This document shows positions 33,779 to 45,765 of a stretch of DNA of 64,000 nt, piece after piece. The DNA lies in the NCBI GenBank assembly GCA_005406025.1, contig BGZK01001564.1:62001-126000 (forward strand), read 5' to 3'. Source of the DNA: Eumeta japonica. Its lineage: Eukaryota; Arthropoda; Insecta; Lepidoptera; Psychidae. Numbering within the stretch: position 1 is the first letter of the stretch; every line of letters begins with the position of its first letter. The notes under the pieces are model-generated. The model saw only the letters and a list, made by a program, of their open reading frames with translations, was not told the DNA's origin and did not search any database. A program made the position numbers and the translations under genes.

Positions 33779-36220
33779 CTCTATCTAGCATGAATTCGTA
33801 TTACTCGTTTTTTAGCTCAATTGCTACACTAAAGGAAAAATTAAATTTACAAATAGAACAATTATAATTTATACTTTCTTTATATATAACTATCTGCATC
33901 TATAAATAGAAATAGCAAACGTAAAATATAGACTTCAGAGAATGGAAAATTAGGAAAAATGGAACACAACCGGGCCTTGTATACTTTAGATTGCATCAAC
34001 ACCAAAGATAACCAATTATCTTAATAGGAATCCAAACTTGTTTTACATACCATTTTATCAATGACCAGTTAATTAAATTTCATATCTTCATTTTAATTGT
34101 AGCTTAAAATGATTGTGAAAGTGTGTATCGCGGCGACCACGAAGCCGTCGCCTTATGTACGGCGAAAGTGGAAAGCCACTTCTTATTACGAGCTTAGGGG
34201 ATTTTGGTGGAGTTAGTAATCATTCTAAGTTCGTGCATTTCTAATTAGGTTTCAAACATCCTTCGACTCACACTTTCGTTCCCGCGATTCAATCGTTCGG
34301 TCTCTGCCGAGATTTTTCCCCAGACTCACCGGAAAGTGGGAGTATCCAGCAGTAACGTATGCAGATTGACTACACGACTAGAAATTACTGAAATGATTTC
34401 TATATAACTTTTCAGTCTCGAGGAGGTCTTCCGGTAGGTATTTCACTCTCGATTGCACTTCACTATGTGCGTTCGGTTGAGCATAAACGGTTCAACGTAA
34501 TCGAATGGCGCTTTCCGAGACCGACTGCACAATAATAGACGAGCAAGTACGTCATAAACCTCCCCTCCCCTACCCCGTATAGGCGCCAATGACGTCATAT
34601 CCCGTTTATAGATTCGTGGCTTCCGATAGGTCGGTGCGCCGCACCATGCTTTTTTTGTACTTTTGTACGCGTGGCAGCAAGTGCCGCTTTGTTTAAGAGT
34701 CCATTGATTATTTTTCTTAGATTACACGATTATATAAAAAATAATAATATCCATTACCATAAACCTTATTCAAACCTACACTTGGTACAAGGAACGAGGA
34801 GACTCGACCCGATAGAAAATTAGGAATACAAAAAAAAAGAAGTTCGGAATAAATAATTATTAAATCGATCTTACAGGCCTGATCATGCCCTTCAGACTTT
34901 TCTAATGCATTACCTCAAATCCTTTAGACAGCATGTTGTGACGCGGCGTCGCTCGTTGCACCGCTCTACGCGTCGGTAGACTCTGACACTTATCCATGTT
35001 TTAATCGTAGACGCTGTATTAATATTTCACAGTCGTTTGTCTTTAAAACGTCGCAAAATGGGTAAAGTGACTTATATCACTATCCTCATAAAGTCATCAT
35101 TGACATGCTTGTTGATGAATGTTTTAAAGACGAGTTCCAAAAATAAATTAATATACTTTTGTTCCAATCTTCTCCAAACAGTACCTGAAAATAATCCCAT
35201 TTCCTATTTCAGATTAGCTTCTTTTATTTTCAAGTGTCTATGTGGCCGAGATCGTTTGGAAGAAACGGGACTACCTCTTATTAAGTTCAGAAGCATTACT
35301 ATCAGCGCCATAGTATTGGTTGGTTATAAATTACATTTCTTTAGAAAAAAGGAAACGGTCTAATAATAACAACATTTATATATTTGATTAATGTCAATTT
35401 GGGCAATATTTAAATTATCTTTTTAAGAACAATTTATTTTCTTAGAACAAGACCGTATTACATTTTAAAGTTGCTACATTAGAAGCATCATACTTATTGA
35501 ATATTTACAAAAACCAAAAGAAGTGAACCAATTATCAGAGTAATTGTTGTTAATTTAACGAATTAGATAATACAGGTTTTGAGAATATTTATATTTATTT
35601 ATTTAATTAATAATTAATTTTTCTAGAAGCAAGACCCAATCAAAACGAGCATGTCTCTTTAAGGTTTTACTTGAAAATCAATTTCAGGTTGAACGATTTA
35701 ATTTATATTATTCTTCACATTTAAAAGTTTCTTAACAATACAGCTAGAAAAATAATTTTATGAGCATGACACTACTTTCACAGCATGTAATATTCATGAG
35801 ATTTCCATGAAATTTCGCGTGTATTATTACTATATTTATCTATTTGTTTCTACTCAGCATAACTACTGACCCGATTCACGTAACGTTTGTGTGTAAATAT
35901 TGGGTATTACATCATTATAATTTCATGCATTCGATATTACATTCGTAAAATAATACGCGACCCAAATAAGGGGTCGCTTGTAAAGTCGGTCACACGAAAA
36001 AAATCAATATAACGGTAAATATCTCATACAATCTTTGACGTCTACAACATTCTGGGCCCAATGCACAGGGAGGAAAAACATTCGAAATGTACGATTTCGC
36101 GCCACCGATCCGAAGCTGTCGACAGATATAATGGTGCAAGTCATATGTACCTATGTTCATGATATTTGAAGTATTGTATTTTTCTTGCCATATTTCTATT
36201 TCAGACTAATAGCGTTTAGA
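33779..36220. other. Non-coding DNA with a GC-balanced, possibly regulatory block
   Basis: Mostly AT-rich. From about 34110 to 34700 the composition is balanced and looks unique: GATCGCGGCGACC-type patches, CACTTTCGTTCCCGCG, and a TGACGTCA octamer. Nothing was recognised from 34700 to 36220. The 108-codon frame at 35037-35363 has no recognisable domain. A promoter or enhancer is possible for 34.1-34.7 kb but unproven. Confidence 0.45.
34590..34597. promoter_or_regulatory. CRE-like palindrome TGACGTCA
   Basis: The full consensus palindrome bound by CREB/ATF-type bZIP factors, in GCGCCAATGACGTCATATCC. A CCAAT-like CGCCAAT lies directly upstream. Another exact TGACGTCA occurs at 44695-44702. 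Function is inferred only from the motif. Confidence 0.35.
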
Positions 36221-36441
36221 CCTCGAGGCGGCCACGCCGGTCCAACGCGTGTCGGAAAACCGCCAACGACCGTTATCACTACGCGTCCGCGACCGGCAGC
36301 TTAAAGTGCTGTCCGAGGAACGGGCGTGTGATTTACGTTAGCTTATGCTAAAAACTAATCGGCCAATTCGTCCGTGATCAGGCTCGAACTCAATATCTGG
36401 ACATTGAATCCAACGCACTCAGCCGCTGAACCGCCACCGTA
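36221..36441 (-). mobile_element. tRNA-derived SINE, copy 1
   Basis: Read on the minus strand, the element starts ACGGTGGCGGTTCAGCGGCT, with an A-box-like segment (GGTTCAGCGGCTGAGTGCG), and continues to a B-box-like GAGTTCGAGCCTG around 36382-36394. Both fit the internal RNA polymerase III promoter of a tRNA. The body shares the block GTCCGCG..GCTTAA.GTGCT.TC.GAGGAAC-like (36285-36325, plus strand) with the copy 1 kb downstream. Length is about 220 bp, normal for a SINE. Confidence 0.6.
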
Positions 36442-36845
36442 TTTAATTTAAAAACCCACATACTTCGAAGGCAACACTCAACATGCTGGCTGTACGGCTA
36501 GCCGTGCTTTTATTTTTATATCTACAAATGTTATATTGTTTTAAATTACAATAGTAGCAAGCAAAAATTTTACAGTAGTTAGTAATAATAATTTAGGAGT
36601 AATAAAATACCTAGATATGATATCCTCAATTTGTTTTCAAACGGTCTCTTCCGACGAATGTCGCATTTATCGCAGTGTCGCAATAAATAATTAAATGTTG
36701 ATGTTAGACAATATCTTGGTATCGAGATAATTCTTATATTATTAAGCTTAGTCAGATTAATTCTTATCGAAGAAATATCGTCCACCCAACATTATACGTA
36801 CTTTATGATTTATATGTCTCATCTTATATCTTTTTATTTATATAT

Positions 36846-36910
36846 ATTAGCCTTCGTCCTGGCTTCGTTCGCGTAAATAGAATGTGTTCCCTCATCCATT
36901 ATGTGGAAAG
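36846..36910 (+). repeat. Short retroelement terminus remnant
   Basis: TATTAGCCTTCGTCCTGGCT followed by TCGTTCGCGTAAATAG is a decayed match to the 'actagcNNtcgcccgcggcttcgcccgcgtaaa' pattern also seen at 10786. Only the first 40-60 bp are recognisable. Confidence 0.4.
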
Positions 36911-37190
36911 ACTTACGGTCACCCCCAGTCTAGTCCTTGCTTTCAATTCTGGTTCCAACTGTTTTTAGTTTCGATCCCGATCCGACACTGAATTTCGACC
37001 TCGGTCTCAGTAAATAATAAACCAAATATTGATACCAAATTCATAGTCATACCTCGTTCCATAAAAAAGTTTTATACAAAATTCAACCCCCCTTCCGCAA
37101 TTGTAACAAATTTTAATCGCCCCACTTGCTGAGGCACACTCTCACACAATCTTTTTACTTCAAACTGAAAAAGCTTAGCCCTTCAAACCT

Positions 37191-37415
37191 CAACGCTGGT
37201 CTAGTACACGTTGGGGGCCGTTAACGGTCAACGTTACCAGCGCGATGACAACGTCCGCGGCTTAAGGCTTAATGTGCTCTCAGAGGCACAGTGCGAATGG
37301 TTGAAATTGATTTTTTAAGTTAAAAAAACTCATTGGTCGGTCGCTCGAGGCCAGGACCGAACCCGTCACCTGCTGGTTCGAAGAGGGCACCGTTAACCAC
37401 CGAGTCACCGCCGCT
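37191..37415 (-). mobile_element. tRNA-derived SINE, copy 2
   Basis: Minus-strand reading: AGCGGCGGTGACTCGGTGGT then TAACGGTGCCC gives an A-box-like head. GGGTTCGGTCCTG (complement of 37354-37366) is a good B box. The body has GGTCGGTCGC / ACTCATTGG and the shared GTCCGCGGCTTAAGGCTTAA with GTGCTCTCAGAGGCAC block. The GCACAGTGCGAATGGTT stretch also matches the copy at 63530-63740. It is in the same orientation as its neighbour 0.75 kb away. Confidence 0.65.
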
Positions 37416-39649
37416 TTTGCCAACCTCTGCCAATCTTAACCCAATTCAAGCTTAAGCCTCCCTGTTACCAATTTCTGTCTCAATCGCACCTACATTTTCG
37501 GAGATTTCGTGATGAGTAAGTGAGATGAGATATGTGTTATTATATATATAATGTTGTAAACAAAAATATACATCACTAATGAGGTTCAAATAAGAATATA
37601 TTAAGACCAACACTTACGCAGACTACTCCCTGTACAGTTGAGAATTTTGAATAACTCTCTCTGTAATACAGATATCTTAGCTATGTTTTTTTTTGTATAC
37701 AAATTGAAGATACCACCACCAGAACAGATGATGTTTTAAATCTGTTATGTTGGTCAAAAACGTTTCAAATTGGTAACTTTCGCTCTTTAGTTTTTCAACT
37801 CAGAACTACACAACGTTATGGTTTGTCTATTCCTTAGGTACATCAATCTCTGCTCAAAAACACAATGCCACTCGAGGGTAGGACGCACGCATACAATGCA
37901 CCATCTTATGAGGTGCACATTTTATTGCACCACTTATTGAATTGGATCATCTGATTATTTGAATATCGTGTCAAGTGGCAAACCATTATATTCATTTAAT
38001 TTGGTTTATAATTTCTATACATCAATAAACTAATTAACTCATATTTTTTTTTAAATAAAAGTACGCAATTTAAACATAGTAAAAAATCTAGTGTTAACAA
38101 AAAAGCTCAAATATTTTATGTTTCCGGATAAAATCTTGACGAATAATAAATGTCGATTCGGCCAAGTGCACGTCTGACTAACATGTGGCATGAGCCCGTA
38201 GCCATGCTTGTTAACATACTTTTCTCCTTTATGGATGTATCCAATGTTTATGCTCCTTTATAATTAATACTATACTACTACTCGCTTTATTTTGTGCAAA
38301 CCGTGCAATCAAAAATGGGATTGTGTATGTGAGAATAGCCATATCTTTTGCCTCTCTTAACACTCGTCCCGCAATACTCGCAGGTGCACAAACAAATCTA
38401 ATGATTTTGTCGATTTTACCTTGTTTTTTATACTCACATATTTTAATTGCACTTTTTTATTAAGTTTTGTTATTTTTTTCAAGAAAGTTTACCGAGTCAA
38501 TGGCAATTAAAAAAAATCACAAATAACTATTTTACTTGTCATATATAATGCCCATTGGACTTAAGTTCAATAATAGTGAGGTACAAGAAGTAACAAAATT
38601 AAAATAATGGAAAATAAAGTTATTAAAGATGATAAAATGAAAAGGAGGTAAACGGGCGGATGAGCATATGCAAGATATTAGTTGTGATATCTAGTCACTT
38701 ACCAATTTATAAAACAGTTAAAATTTTGCTGGAATTTCCTTACAATTTGAACCGTCTCAGACAATTGCTTTTTAAAATATTTAAATTTATTTATTAAAAT
38801 TAAAAAAAAACGTTTAAATTCCTTATCCAATTTAATTATCATATCTGTAATTTCATTAAATAAAACTTTATTAGTTGTCTGCAATTAACACTATTGTCTT
38901 CATCTCATGGCAGTATTATAAAACTGCACCTTATACATAATGTTATAATTGTTAAGAAAGTGTATGCACTGCTGTTTATGTACCATGAAAACAAAAATAA
39001 AAACACATTTCTTATATAAGTAATAAAGTTTTAGCTTCGTAGTGTGGAATCCTAATAAACTACTTTATACAAATCGTGCATAAAGTATTTGTTTTTATTA
39101 TTTAATAGCGGGGCTCCATTTTGTATCCTTAGAGTGCGTAGCCCTAAAAAGTACACTATGAACTTATTCATAGCTCGCTTCGACGATATAAAAATAAGAT
39201 GAGCAATAAACCTAAAATGCGATTAAAAATGACAACGAACAGCGGAAAAGTGAAGTGCCCTTATACCGATCCACTCCATCGAAGGACCCGGAGCTTATTG
39301 CGAGGGGACGAGGAAGGGCATGAGCTCCAGAAGGTAGTTATATCGTAATAAAAACAACGAGTGTAGCGAAAAATCAATGGCGGGCTCTTACTTCACGTCC
39401 GGTCCTACCCACATGAGCGCGACGATTTAAGCTTTAATGGCATCGGGATAGAGTTTTCAATTGATAATAATCGGCGAAATCGGGATTCGCGAGGCGACAT
39501 ATTATATTGCGGTCCAGATTCTGAGCAGTAAGCTGGTGAGGAAATAGAGAGCATGGCGGATCATTTGTTGAGCATATCACCATCAAAACGGGAGGTGTTG
39601 GGTTCGTTCTTGACCGCGGGCGAAATGGCCGATGACTTTTAACTTCAAC
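37416..39649. other. Non-coding AT-rich DNA
   Basis: No gene was recognised. AT-rich except for a GC-balanced stretch at 39240-39650 directly before the mariner fragment, which may be decayed flank or N-terminal transposon sequence. The frame at 38699-38884 (-) is low-complexity Lys/Phe/Ile. Confidence 0.5.
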
Positions 39650-39995
39650 CATACAAAATGGTTTTGATATATTTGAAAAAAGCTGAATATATAAAAAAGC
39701 TGGATACTAGGATTGCACACCAGCTCATCGAAAGAAATCTAATGAATCGCGTGCTCATTTGCGATTCTCAATTGAAACGTAATGAAACCGAACCGTTTTT
39801 GAAAATATTGATCACTGGTGATGAAAAATGGATTACCTATGACAAGAACGTAGGCAAATGCAAAAAAAGCGTAGGCAAGGCGTAGAAAAAGTCAAGCAAA
39901 CTCCACAAACTATAGCGAAACTCGGATTTACTCGCGATAAGTTCATGCTATGTGTATAGTGGGATTGGAAGAACCCTTTTCATTATGAGCTTATA
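39650..39995 (+). pseudogene. Mariner transposase fragment (second subfamily)
   Basis: Reads VLIYLKKAEYIKKLDTRIAH, then ERNLMNRVLICDSQLKRNET and EPFLKILITGDEKWITYDKN, with the first catalytic Asp in TGDEKW. After a frame change it continues VEKVKQTPQTIAKLGFTRDK, FMLCV*WDWKNPFHYELI. This middle part of a mariner transposase has the CD.LLKRNE..PFL...ITGDEKW signature, different from the mellifera-like copy at 33 kb. The N-terminal helix-turn-helix and the part after HYELI (second and third catalytic Asp) are missing, so it is an inactive fragment truncated on both sides. Confidence 0.82.
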
Positions 39996-42900
39996 TAAAT
40001 ATATATATATACAAAATACGAAACAACTTTTTCCCTCTCTTATAAAAACATCATGTTTACTAAAAACGGGTATCCGTTGCTGGTGTGGCATATATAATTA
40101 AAATTTCGACTAATATGTTTATGCCATTACGATATTATTGTCAGTCAAGAAGGTGTGTGAAGCTTAACGGTTTGATCCGAAATAAATAATCAAGTATACA
40201 CTAAAATTCGTTCATACTTAGATTTTGTAGAGATAAAACCAGGCTCTAGCTTTAATTTTCATTCTGTTCCCGATCGCGGACCCGTTGTCTCTCCGGCAGC
40301 TCAATTATGCTAACTTAAACGTTATCGACTCAGCTTCGAGTAGGCTTCAAACAGATTTTCCCATTTCGCTGTACGTTTAAAGCGAAGCAGAAACGACGCC
40401 GTCCCGTACTCGTATGAACGTGTCACTAAAGACTGGCTTTCTATCAAATATAAAAAATAAACCGCATCTTAAACCGACGCGATGAAAAGTTTCACGTAAT
40501 ATTTGTACACGAATTTGTACAAAGTTTATAGTGAACCGGTTTGGTTTCGTATGGATCATAAATGATAAAAAATGTAGGACGCTGGCGACAAAATTGACGA
40601 CATTAAGAAGACGTTTTCTTTAGAATACCGCCATATGAATCTCCTACTATTGCGCTAACGCAATAGACGTTTTAATACATATCGCTTCTGCATAGAATTC
40701 GCAATGATTTAACTTATATATCATTATTGCATTAGCATTATAGATAAGGTGATAGCATGTAAATTATTGAAACGCTGCTGATACGGAATAGCATCGTTAT
40801 TATATGAAATTGTAATATTTACAATTTACCTAAATTTGATTAGAAATTATTTTGATGGGTAGAAAATTTGAAACAGGCAGTTAATGTTACTACCTGTTCT
40901 TACCTAAAAACTCTTCTATTTTCCTAAAGCATTACCACTATTAATTAAGATAATTAGAGAAGTGAATTTTCGGAGTGAATATACAAGGAAACAGTAAAAT
41001 TATAATAATCTTTGTTTCATTTATATTATTATAAAAATGGGTATATGTAATGTAATATAAATGCTAGAAATGATCGTGTTGTTTTTAAATAAATGTATTC
41101 AGTATATAAAAACCGAACACGAATAAAAAAAATGCTTTCAACGCAGTCACGGATTTCATATAGTTGAGTTGACAACATTTTCTTGCAAAATTTTGAACAT
41201 ATTCACCCAAATTGCCCTATTTCCATTCAGTATAGCCGAGTCAGGTTGAAATGTGCCCTGCTACAATCTTTTTATTCGGATCGAGAGGCAATGATTATGT
41301 TCGGAATCGACAGCCTTGACGTGTTTTTTGAGACACGGAACGATTGGCTTAATTTAACTATATTAATCAATTCACCCACAGAGAAGATTCGAATCCATCG
41401 AAAGTCCATTTTTTTTTTTGAGGATCCCAATCTTCTAATTGAAGATCAATAACACATCTATCTTCACAATCTTATTTTAACGATTATAATGTAAGTGCAT
41501 TATTATAACTAGTTTATCATAATGCATTCGCATGCATATATCTAACCACGTACACAAATACTGCAGTATTTTTTTGCACGAATTTGATTGAATAATGCAA
41601 TCACGAACCTGATATATAATCATAGAATTTCATATACATAAAACAGCCGGTCGCTTAAATTAAACGATTGAAATGAACGAGAACGGCATAGGGATGAGAG
41701 TTTGCAAGTGAGACCGAGATTAAAAACCATAACGAAAACCACGGTCAGAGCAAAACTGAGCAAATCGAGGTCATGATTGAAAAAGTGATCGCTCGATATA
41801 AAAGTAAAAGCAATTTATTTCCAAAGCAATACATCCATGCGAGCGGTGCTAAGAGCAAAAGATAGTAAGTACATCACCAAGTATTAGGTTTTTCACATTC
41901 ATGGCTAACCAGAGGATGCCACGTTACGACGCCTCTGCGCTAGAACAAGTAAATAACCCGGCGGGTGAGCAAGGATCTTAAATTTTCATGCGATTTGAAG
42001 AGATGTGAAACATCTTCATACGTCGATGACCCGCACAGACACAACAAAACAAATCATTTCTGACGTGACCTTAAGCCGATTCAGATATAGATGTCGGTAT
42101 CGATTCCTATTTTAAGCCTGATTTGGATCCCGACCAGATCTCAATCTTACGTATCACAAGTCTTACGTTTGTTTACAACCCCCTTATATTATCCTAAAAC
42201 TTTTATATCAAAAACATTTTCACATAGGCAATTTCCTACGCTTTAATTTTTAACGAGTTCGATATTTACTAACAAAGGCGCACTTTTGACTTCTTTCACT
42301 AAATATCATAAGAAAGTACAAACAGTCGACCGCAGCTTTGCGCGTATTTATCGTTACAAAATCTAATTTTTTTTACCATTTGTTGGCGTATATTTCTTCA
42401 GTTTCTAAATCTAATATATATATTTATTAATTACTTCGGGCGTGAACATATACTTTTTTTTTTCATGCTGCATATTAAATAATAATAATAATAAATAATA
42501 ATTAGTTTAACTTCTATCGTGTGTGAGTCGGACACACGTCATTTTTTTTATCAGAATGCGACGCACTCACTATATTTTCTTTACTGCTTTCCTTACACTC
42601 ATTGTATTTTAGGGATGGCCTGCACTATCAACGGATTTACAGATTTTTTGACGTGGTTTTGATTAATTTAGCTGCAACTTTTGATGCATGATGCAACTAT
42701 TATGACTTTTAGGATTTATATATAGCTAGAGAATTGATATGCATGCTTTAAACTATAAAATAGTAGTTAGGGTTTATCAGACGTGTGATCTTTGACATAC
42801 TTTATTGTTCGGTTATAACGTAATGGTCCGAGTATCCTGCAACAAATTCACAAATCATTACATTAATATAATACATTTTTCTACATTTTGAAGATGTTCA

Positions 42901-43648
42901 CTTTTAATTTTATCAGCGATATATACTTTATCAATGATATAATTGAAAGCATGAATTAAAAGTGAAAAAGTTAACATTATGATAAATAAATACTATTATA
43001 AAAACGGTAATACTAACAGTCCAGGTTGTCTCACTTTTAATTTTAGTATATATTCTGAAAATAAACTTAATCTTAATAAATATACAGTGTGATAATCTCT
43101 TTTTGCTTTTCAAATCCCATGCGTGTCTGTTCAGTGTCTTATCAGTGAATGTTTTACAAGCATTAATAGGCAACACAAATATGCAAAAAAAATTCTGATT
43201 ATGTATATTTTATGATTTTTCTATTCATTTTACCAAAATAAGGTGAAGTACACGAATTCCGTATAAAATTTGCTTTTATAGTACTTATAATAGTAATACA
43301 CATTTTCGCACTATTATAGAAATGTTTATCAATTTCGGTATACTTAAAATACCGCAAAACATAGAAGCCTCAAAGAGGTTAAAATGTAGTCGAGAAAATG
43401 TAAATATGATGATGATGTATTTTATTATATTATATATGCGGTATATTTATTACCCTTGGAGGTATAAAATTTTTATTTATATGCATGTGATAAGCTTTGC
43501 TTACAAAGCCTACTTCAATTACCCTGCTCGGAATCTAGACAAGCCTAGTTACTTGTAGTAATTGCAAGAGTCGTTTAGAAGGTAGTTTTGTGTTGGAAAC
43601 CAAAAAATAAAATGTGAACCTATTGCTTAACTTGAAAATGCATCAATG
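39996..43648. other. Non-coding AT-rich DNA
   Basis: No gene was recognised. It contains AT microsatellite at about 39997-40012, a small AATAAT run at 42478-42502, and a CTATTGCGCTAACGCAATAG palindrome at 40646-40665. The 89-codon frame at 41183-41452 has mixed composition but no motif I can name. Confidence 0.5.
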
Positions 43649-43804
43649 CTTCCTTTGAACATTAAGTTAAGGCTTATGAAACAAATTCTAAAAAGGCTTG
43701 GTGAAAATTCTAAAGCTTTTACATTTATAAAAAACTTTTTTCCGAAGTTATCAAAAGTAAGGTTTAAAGCGGGATTTTTTGTTGGTTCTCAAACTAAAAA
43801 AATA
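43649..43804 (+). pseudogene. Fragment of the same Cys-motif family as 11.4-12.3 kb
   Basis: The frame reads LPLNIKLRLMKQILKRLGEN, SKAFTFIKNFFPKLSKVRFK, AGFFVGSQTKKI before decaying. I recall the pattern LPPLHIKLGLMKxFVKxL...AF.YL...FPKLS.AKxK.GxFVGPQIR as the segment that precedes the NMSLKxHFLHSHLDFFPENLG block in the arthropod family represented at 11411-12259. That segment is the part missing from the 11.4-kb copy. Downstream (to about 44300) stops accumulate and I could not follow the protein. Function is unknown; likely mobile-element-derived. Confidence 0.55.
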
Positions 43805-43879
43805 TCAATTAGCATGTAATTTACAAAATTAGTTACTAGTATTCAATAAAAAGTTGAAATAACTTTAAAGCCTATGGTT

Positions 43880-43938
43880 ATTTCGGGTATAAAAAACTTG
43901 AAAAATTGATAATTTTCAAGTTTTATATTCCCGAAAAT
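43880..43938. repeat. Imperfect 28-bp inverted repeat
   Basis: Left arm 43880-43907 (ATTTCGGGTATAAAAAACTT start) pairs with right arm 43911-43938 (ending ATATTCCCGAAAAT) with only a couple of indels or mismatches and a 3-base loop. It lies just after the Cys-family fragment. Confidence 0.75.
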
Positions 43939-45434
43939 TTACTCTTGATAGAATTACTTGAAAACGTGTCAAAAAACTTTGAACCCACATGTTGCTTGAC
44001 GTTTCTAAAAGTACTTAAACTACATGCTCATATACAGATAATCATAGATTAAATTTCGGCTCAGTGAGAGAAATTACTTATGAACCAGAAAGAATAAGTA
44101 ATAGAACTCATTTTTAAACTTTTTAAACTATTTTGTACTCTAGTATGATAGTGAAAGTTGATAAATCTTCTCATTAAAACAACTATTTTGATAGGGGTCA
44201 AAAGTGGCATGTTATAAAAGGCACTCCATAAACACTTATTTGTTTAAAAAAAATTACTACTAAGCATCAGTCTGTTTCATCTTATACTTGTCAGAATAAA
44301 TACTTTCTTTATTTACACAGTTTCTGTAATGAAAACCTAATAGAAAAATACCTAAATATATAAAATGATTTCTCACGAGATCGTACCAAGCTAAGATAAT
44401 CTAATACATTACTCATTTCTTATTACATCGACATTAAATTAGATCAATATCGGCGCGTTCGTGTCTCGAAAATTTTTCATCGCTCACCTAACGCACCTTT
44501 TCAATCAATCTTAAACATCAGTCCATCAATTTTACGCGCCCAATATTATCTAGCGAGAGCCCATCCCATAAAATTAGATGGATCCTCATAAACATCTATC
44601 CGATAAAAAAAATTCAATAATGATAAGTTTCCATGTCGAGCCTGACCCTTCAGATAGATCTCGATATTGGCTATCCATAAGGCGGGCGGCGCTTTGACGT
44701 CATCAAATATCAAACGTATACCAATGGTTAGTTGAATAAACCGTTGGATTTGTTGTTTTTATTCTCTGCTCAGACTGAGCGGCGGCTGAGCCTCAACGCT
44801 TAGTCTTTTAGTGAGATAGTACCAAATTCCAATCCTGACCACGGGAAAATCGATCAATGTTTTTGGTCTTCAGGCCTTAAGCTCATGCCAAATCAGTTGA
44901 ATTCGTACTACAGAGAGCTCGTTAAGCAATCGGTCGTGGGCGTTGTCTGTGAAAACGGTGGAAATCGGGCATGTGGAAAAATTATGGTCTAAGCTTCATG
45001 ATTGTAAAAAAAAATATTTTACGATATAACTTTGCGCTGAGACTATAAAAACTTAGCATAACACGATTTAGAAATAATTTCATACATAATAACTATAAAT
45101 TTTGATTTCAATAAATAAATAAATAATACGCATATATTAGGAAAATCGATAAAAACATATTTCGTTTTGCGCTCGTATTCGGTTAGATAGCGAAAGTAAG
45201 ACAGAACGCGCATTGCTGAGGAAGAGGTAGTGACACATCAAATGAGAAAAAAGATATATGTTTCAAATCAAATCGAAACACTCGAGCACGTTGTCGATCG
45301 CAGGACAACAACTAAGAGAAGAAGAAGAAAAAGAAGAAAGGTATTTATTATTCTTGATTTATATTAACCGGCGGACAAAGTCTCCTACGACCATCGTCTT
45401 CTACTGAAAAAGCGTAAAAGGAATAGTATATCAT
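43939..45434. other. Non-coding DNA, partly GC-balanced
   Basis: AT-rich to about 44400, then a GC-balanced stretch to about 44960 that includes a TGACGTCA octamer at 44695 and GCGGGCGGCGC. An AAGAAGAAG purine run occurs at 45310-45342. No coding region was recognised. Confidence 0.45.
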
Positions 45435-45542
45435 GTGACTAGGAATGAAACAAAACGATTTCAGACCAGGGCGAAGTTGGCTCTCCGAGCGAAGCGAGGG
45501 CTGACATTGCTTGGTCTGAAATCGTGCTTCATCCCGCGTCAC
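45435..45542. repeat. Foldback element with ~32-bp inverted arms
   Basis: Left arm 45435-45470 (GTGACTAGGAATGAAACAAA then ACGATTTCAGACCAGG) and right arm 45511-45542 (TTGGTCTGAAATCGTGCTTC then ATCCCGCGTCAC) are complementary apart from a few substitutions and one small insertion. They enclose a 40-base GC-rich loop with CTCCGAGCGAAGCGAGGGCT. I recall this loop (ccctcgcttcgctcgg) from insect repeats that neighbour recombinase relics. The 64-codon minus-strand frame across it is incidental. Confidence 0.75.
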
Positions 45543-45584
45543 ACATTATATTTTTCATATAACCTGTATTAAAAATGCTAGTTT

Positions 45585-45765
45585 CATTGTCTGGAGGCAA
45601 ACTTCTTCGACCATGATGTAGCCCCTGCGGATTCTTTCCAAGCAACAAATTTGTCGCAAACACTTAGATGCTTTGTTTTTGACTTTTCGGGTAATAAATT
45701 CAAAGTTACAGATGCGGCTTTATCAATAAGATGTTGTGGTGTACTTTGAAGTTTCTGTATCCATA
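45585..45765 (-). pseudogene. Probable tyrosine-recombinase-like element, N-terminal fragment
   Basis: The minus strand from about 45760 reads QSTPQHLIDKAASVTLNLLP, EKSKTKHLSVCDKFVAWKES, AGATSWSKKFASRQ and then stops. I recall the pattern 'A...TLNLLP.KSK..Y...Y..F..W........S...LL.YF' as the start of the SAM-like domain in insect DIRS/Crypton-type tyrosine recombinase proteins. The catalytic Arg-His-Arg-Tyr half is absent. The adjacent 45435-45542 foldback may be part of the same element. Confidence 0.42.

Noticed and set aside
34398..34417. TATA box plus TCAGT initiator as a core promoter
   Set aside because: TATATAA-like and TCAGT motifs are only about 12 bases apart instead of roughly 30, and no downstream ORF follows.
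35037..35363. 108-codon ORF as a gene
   Set aside because: AT-rich codons, no domain, no splice or neighbouring coding context.
39434..39652. Minus-strand 72-codon ORF before the mariner fragment
   Set aside because: No domain. It lies in the GC-balanced flank of a transposon fragment and is likely a chance frame.
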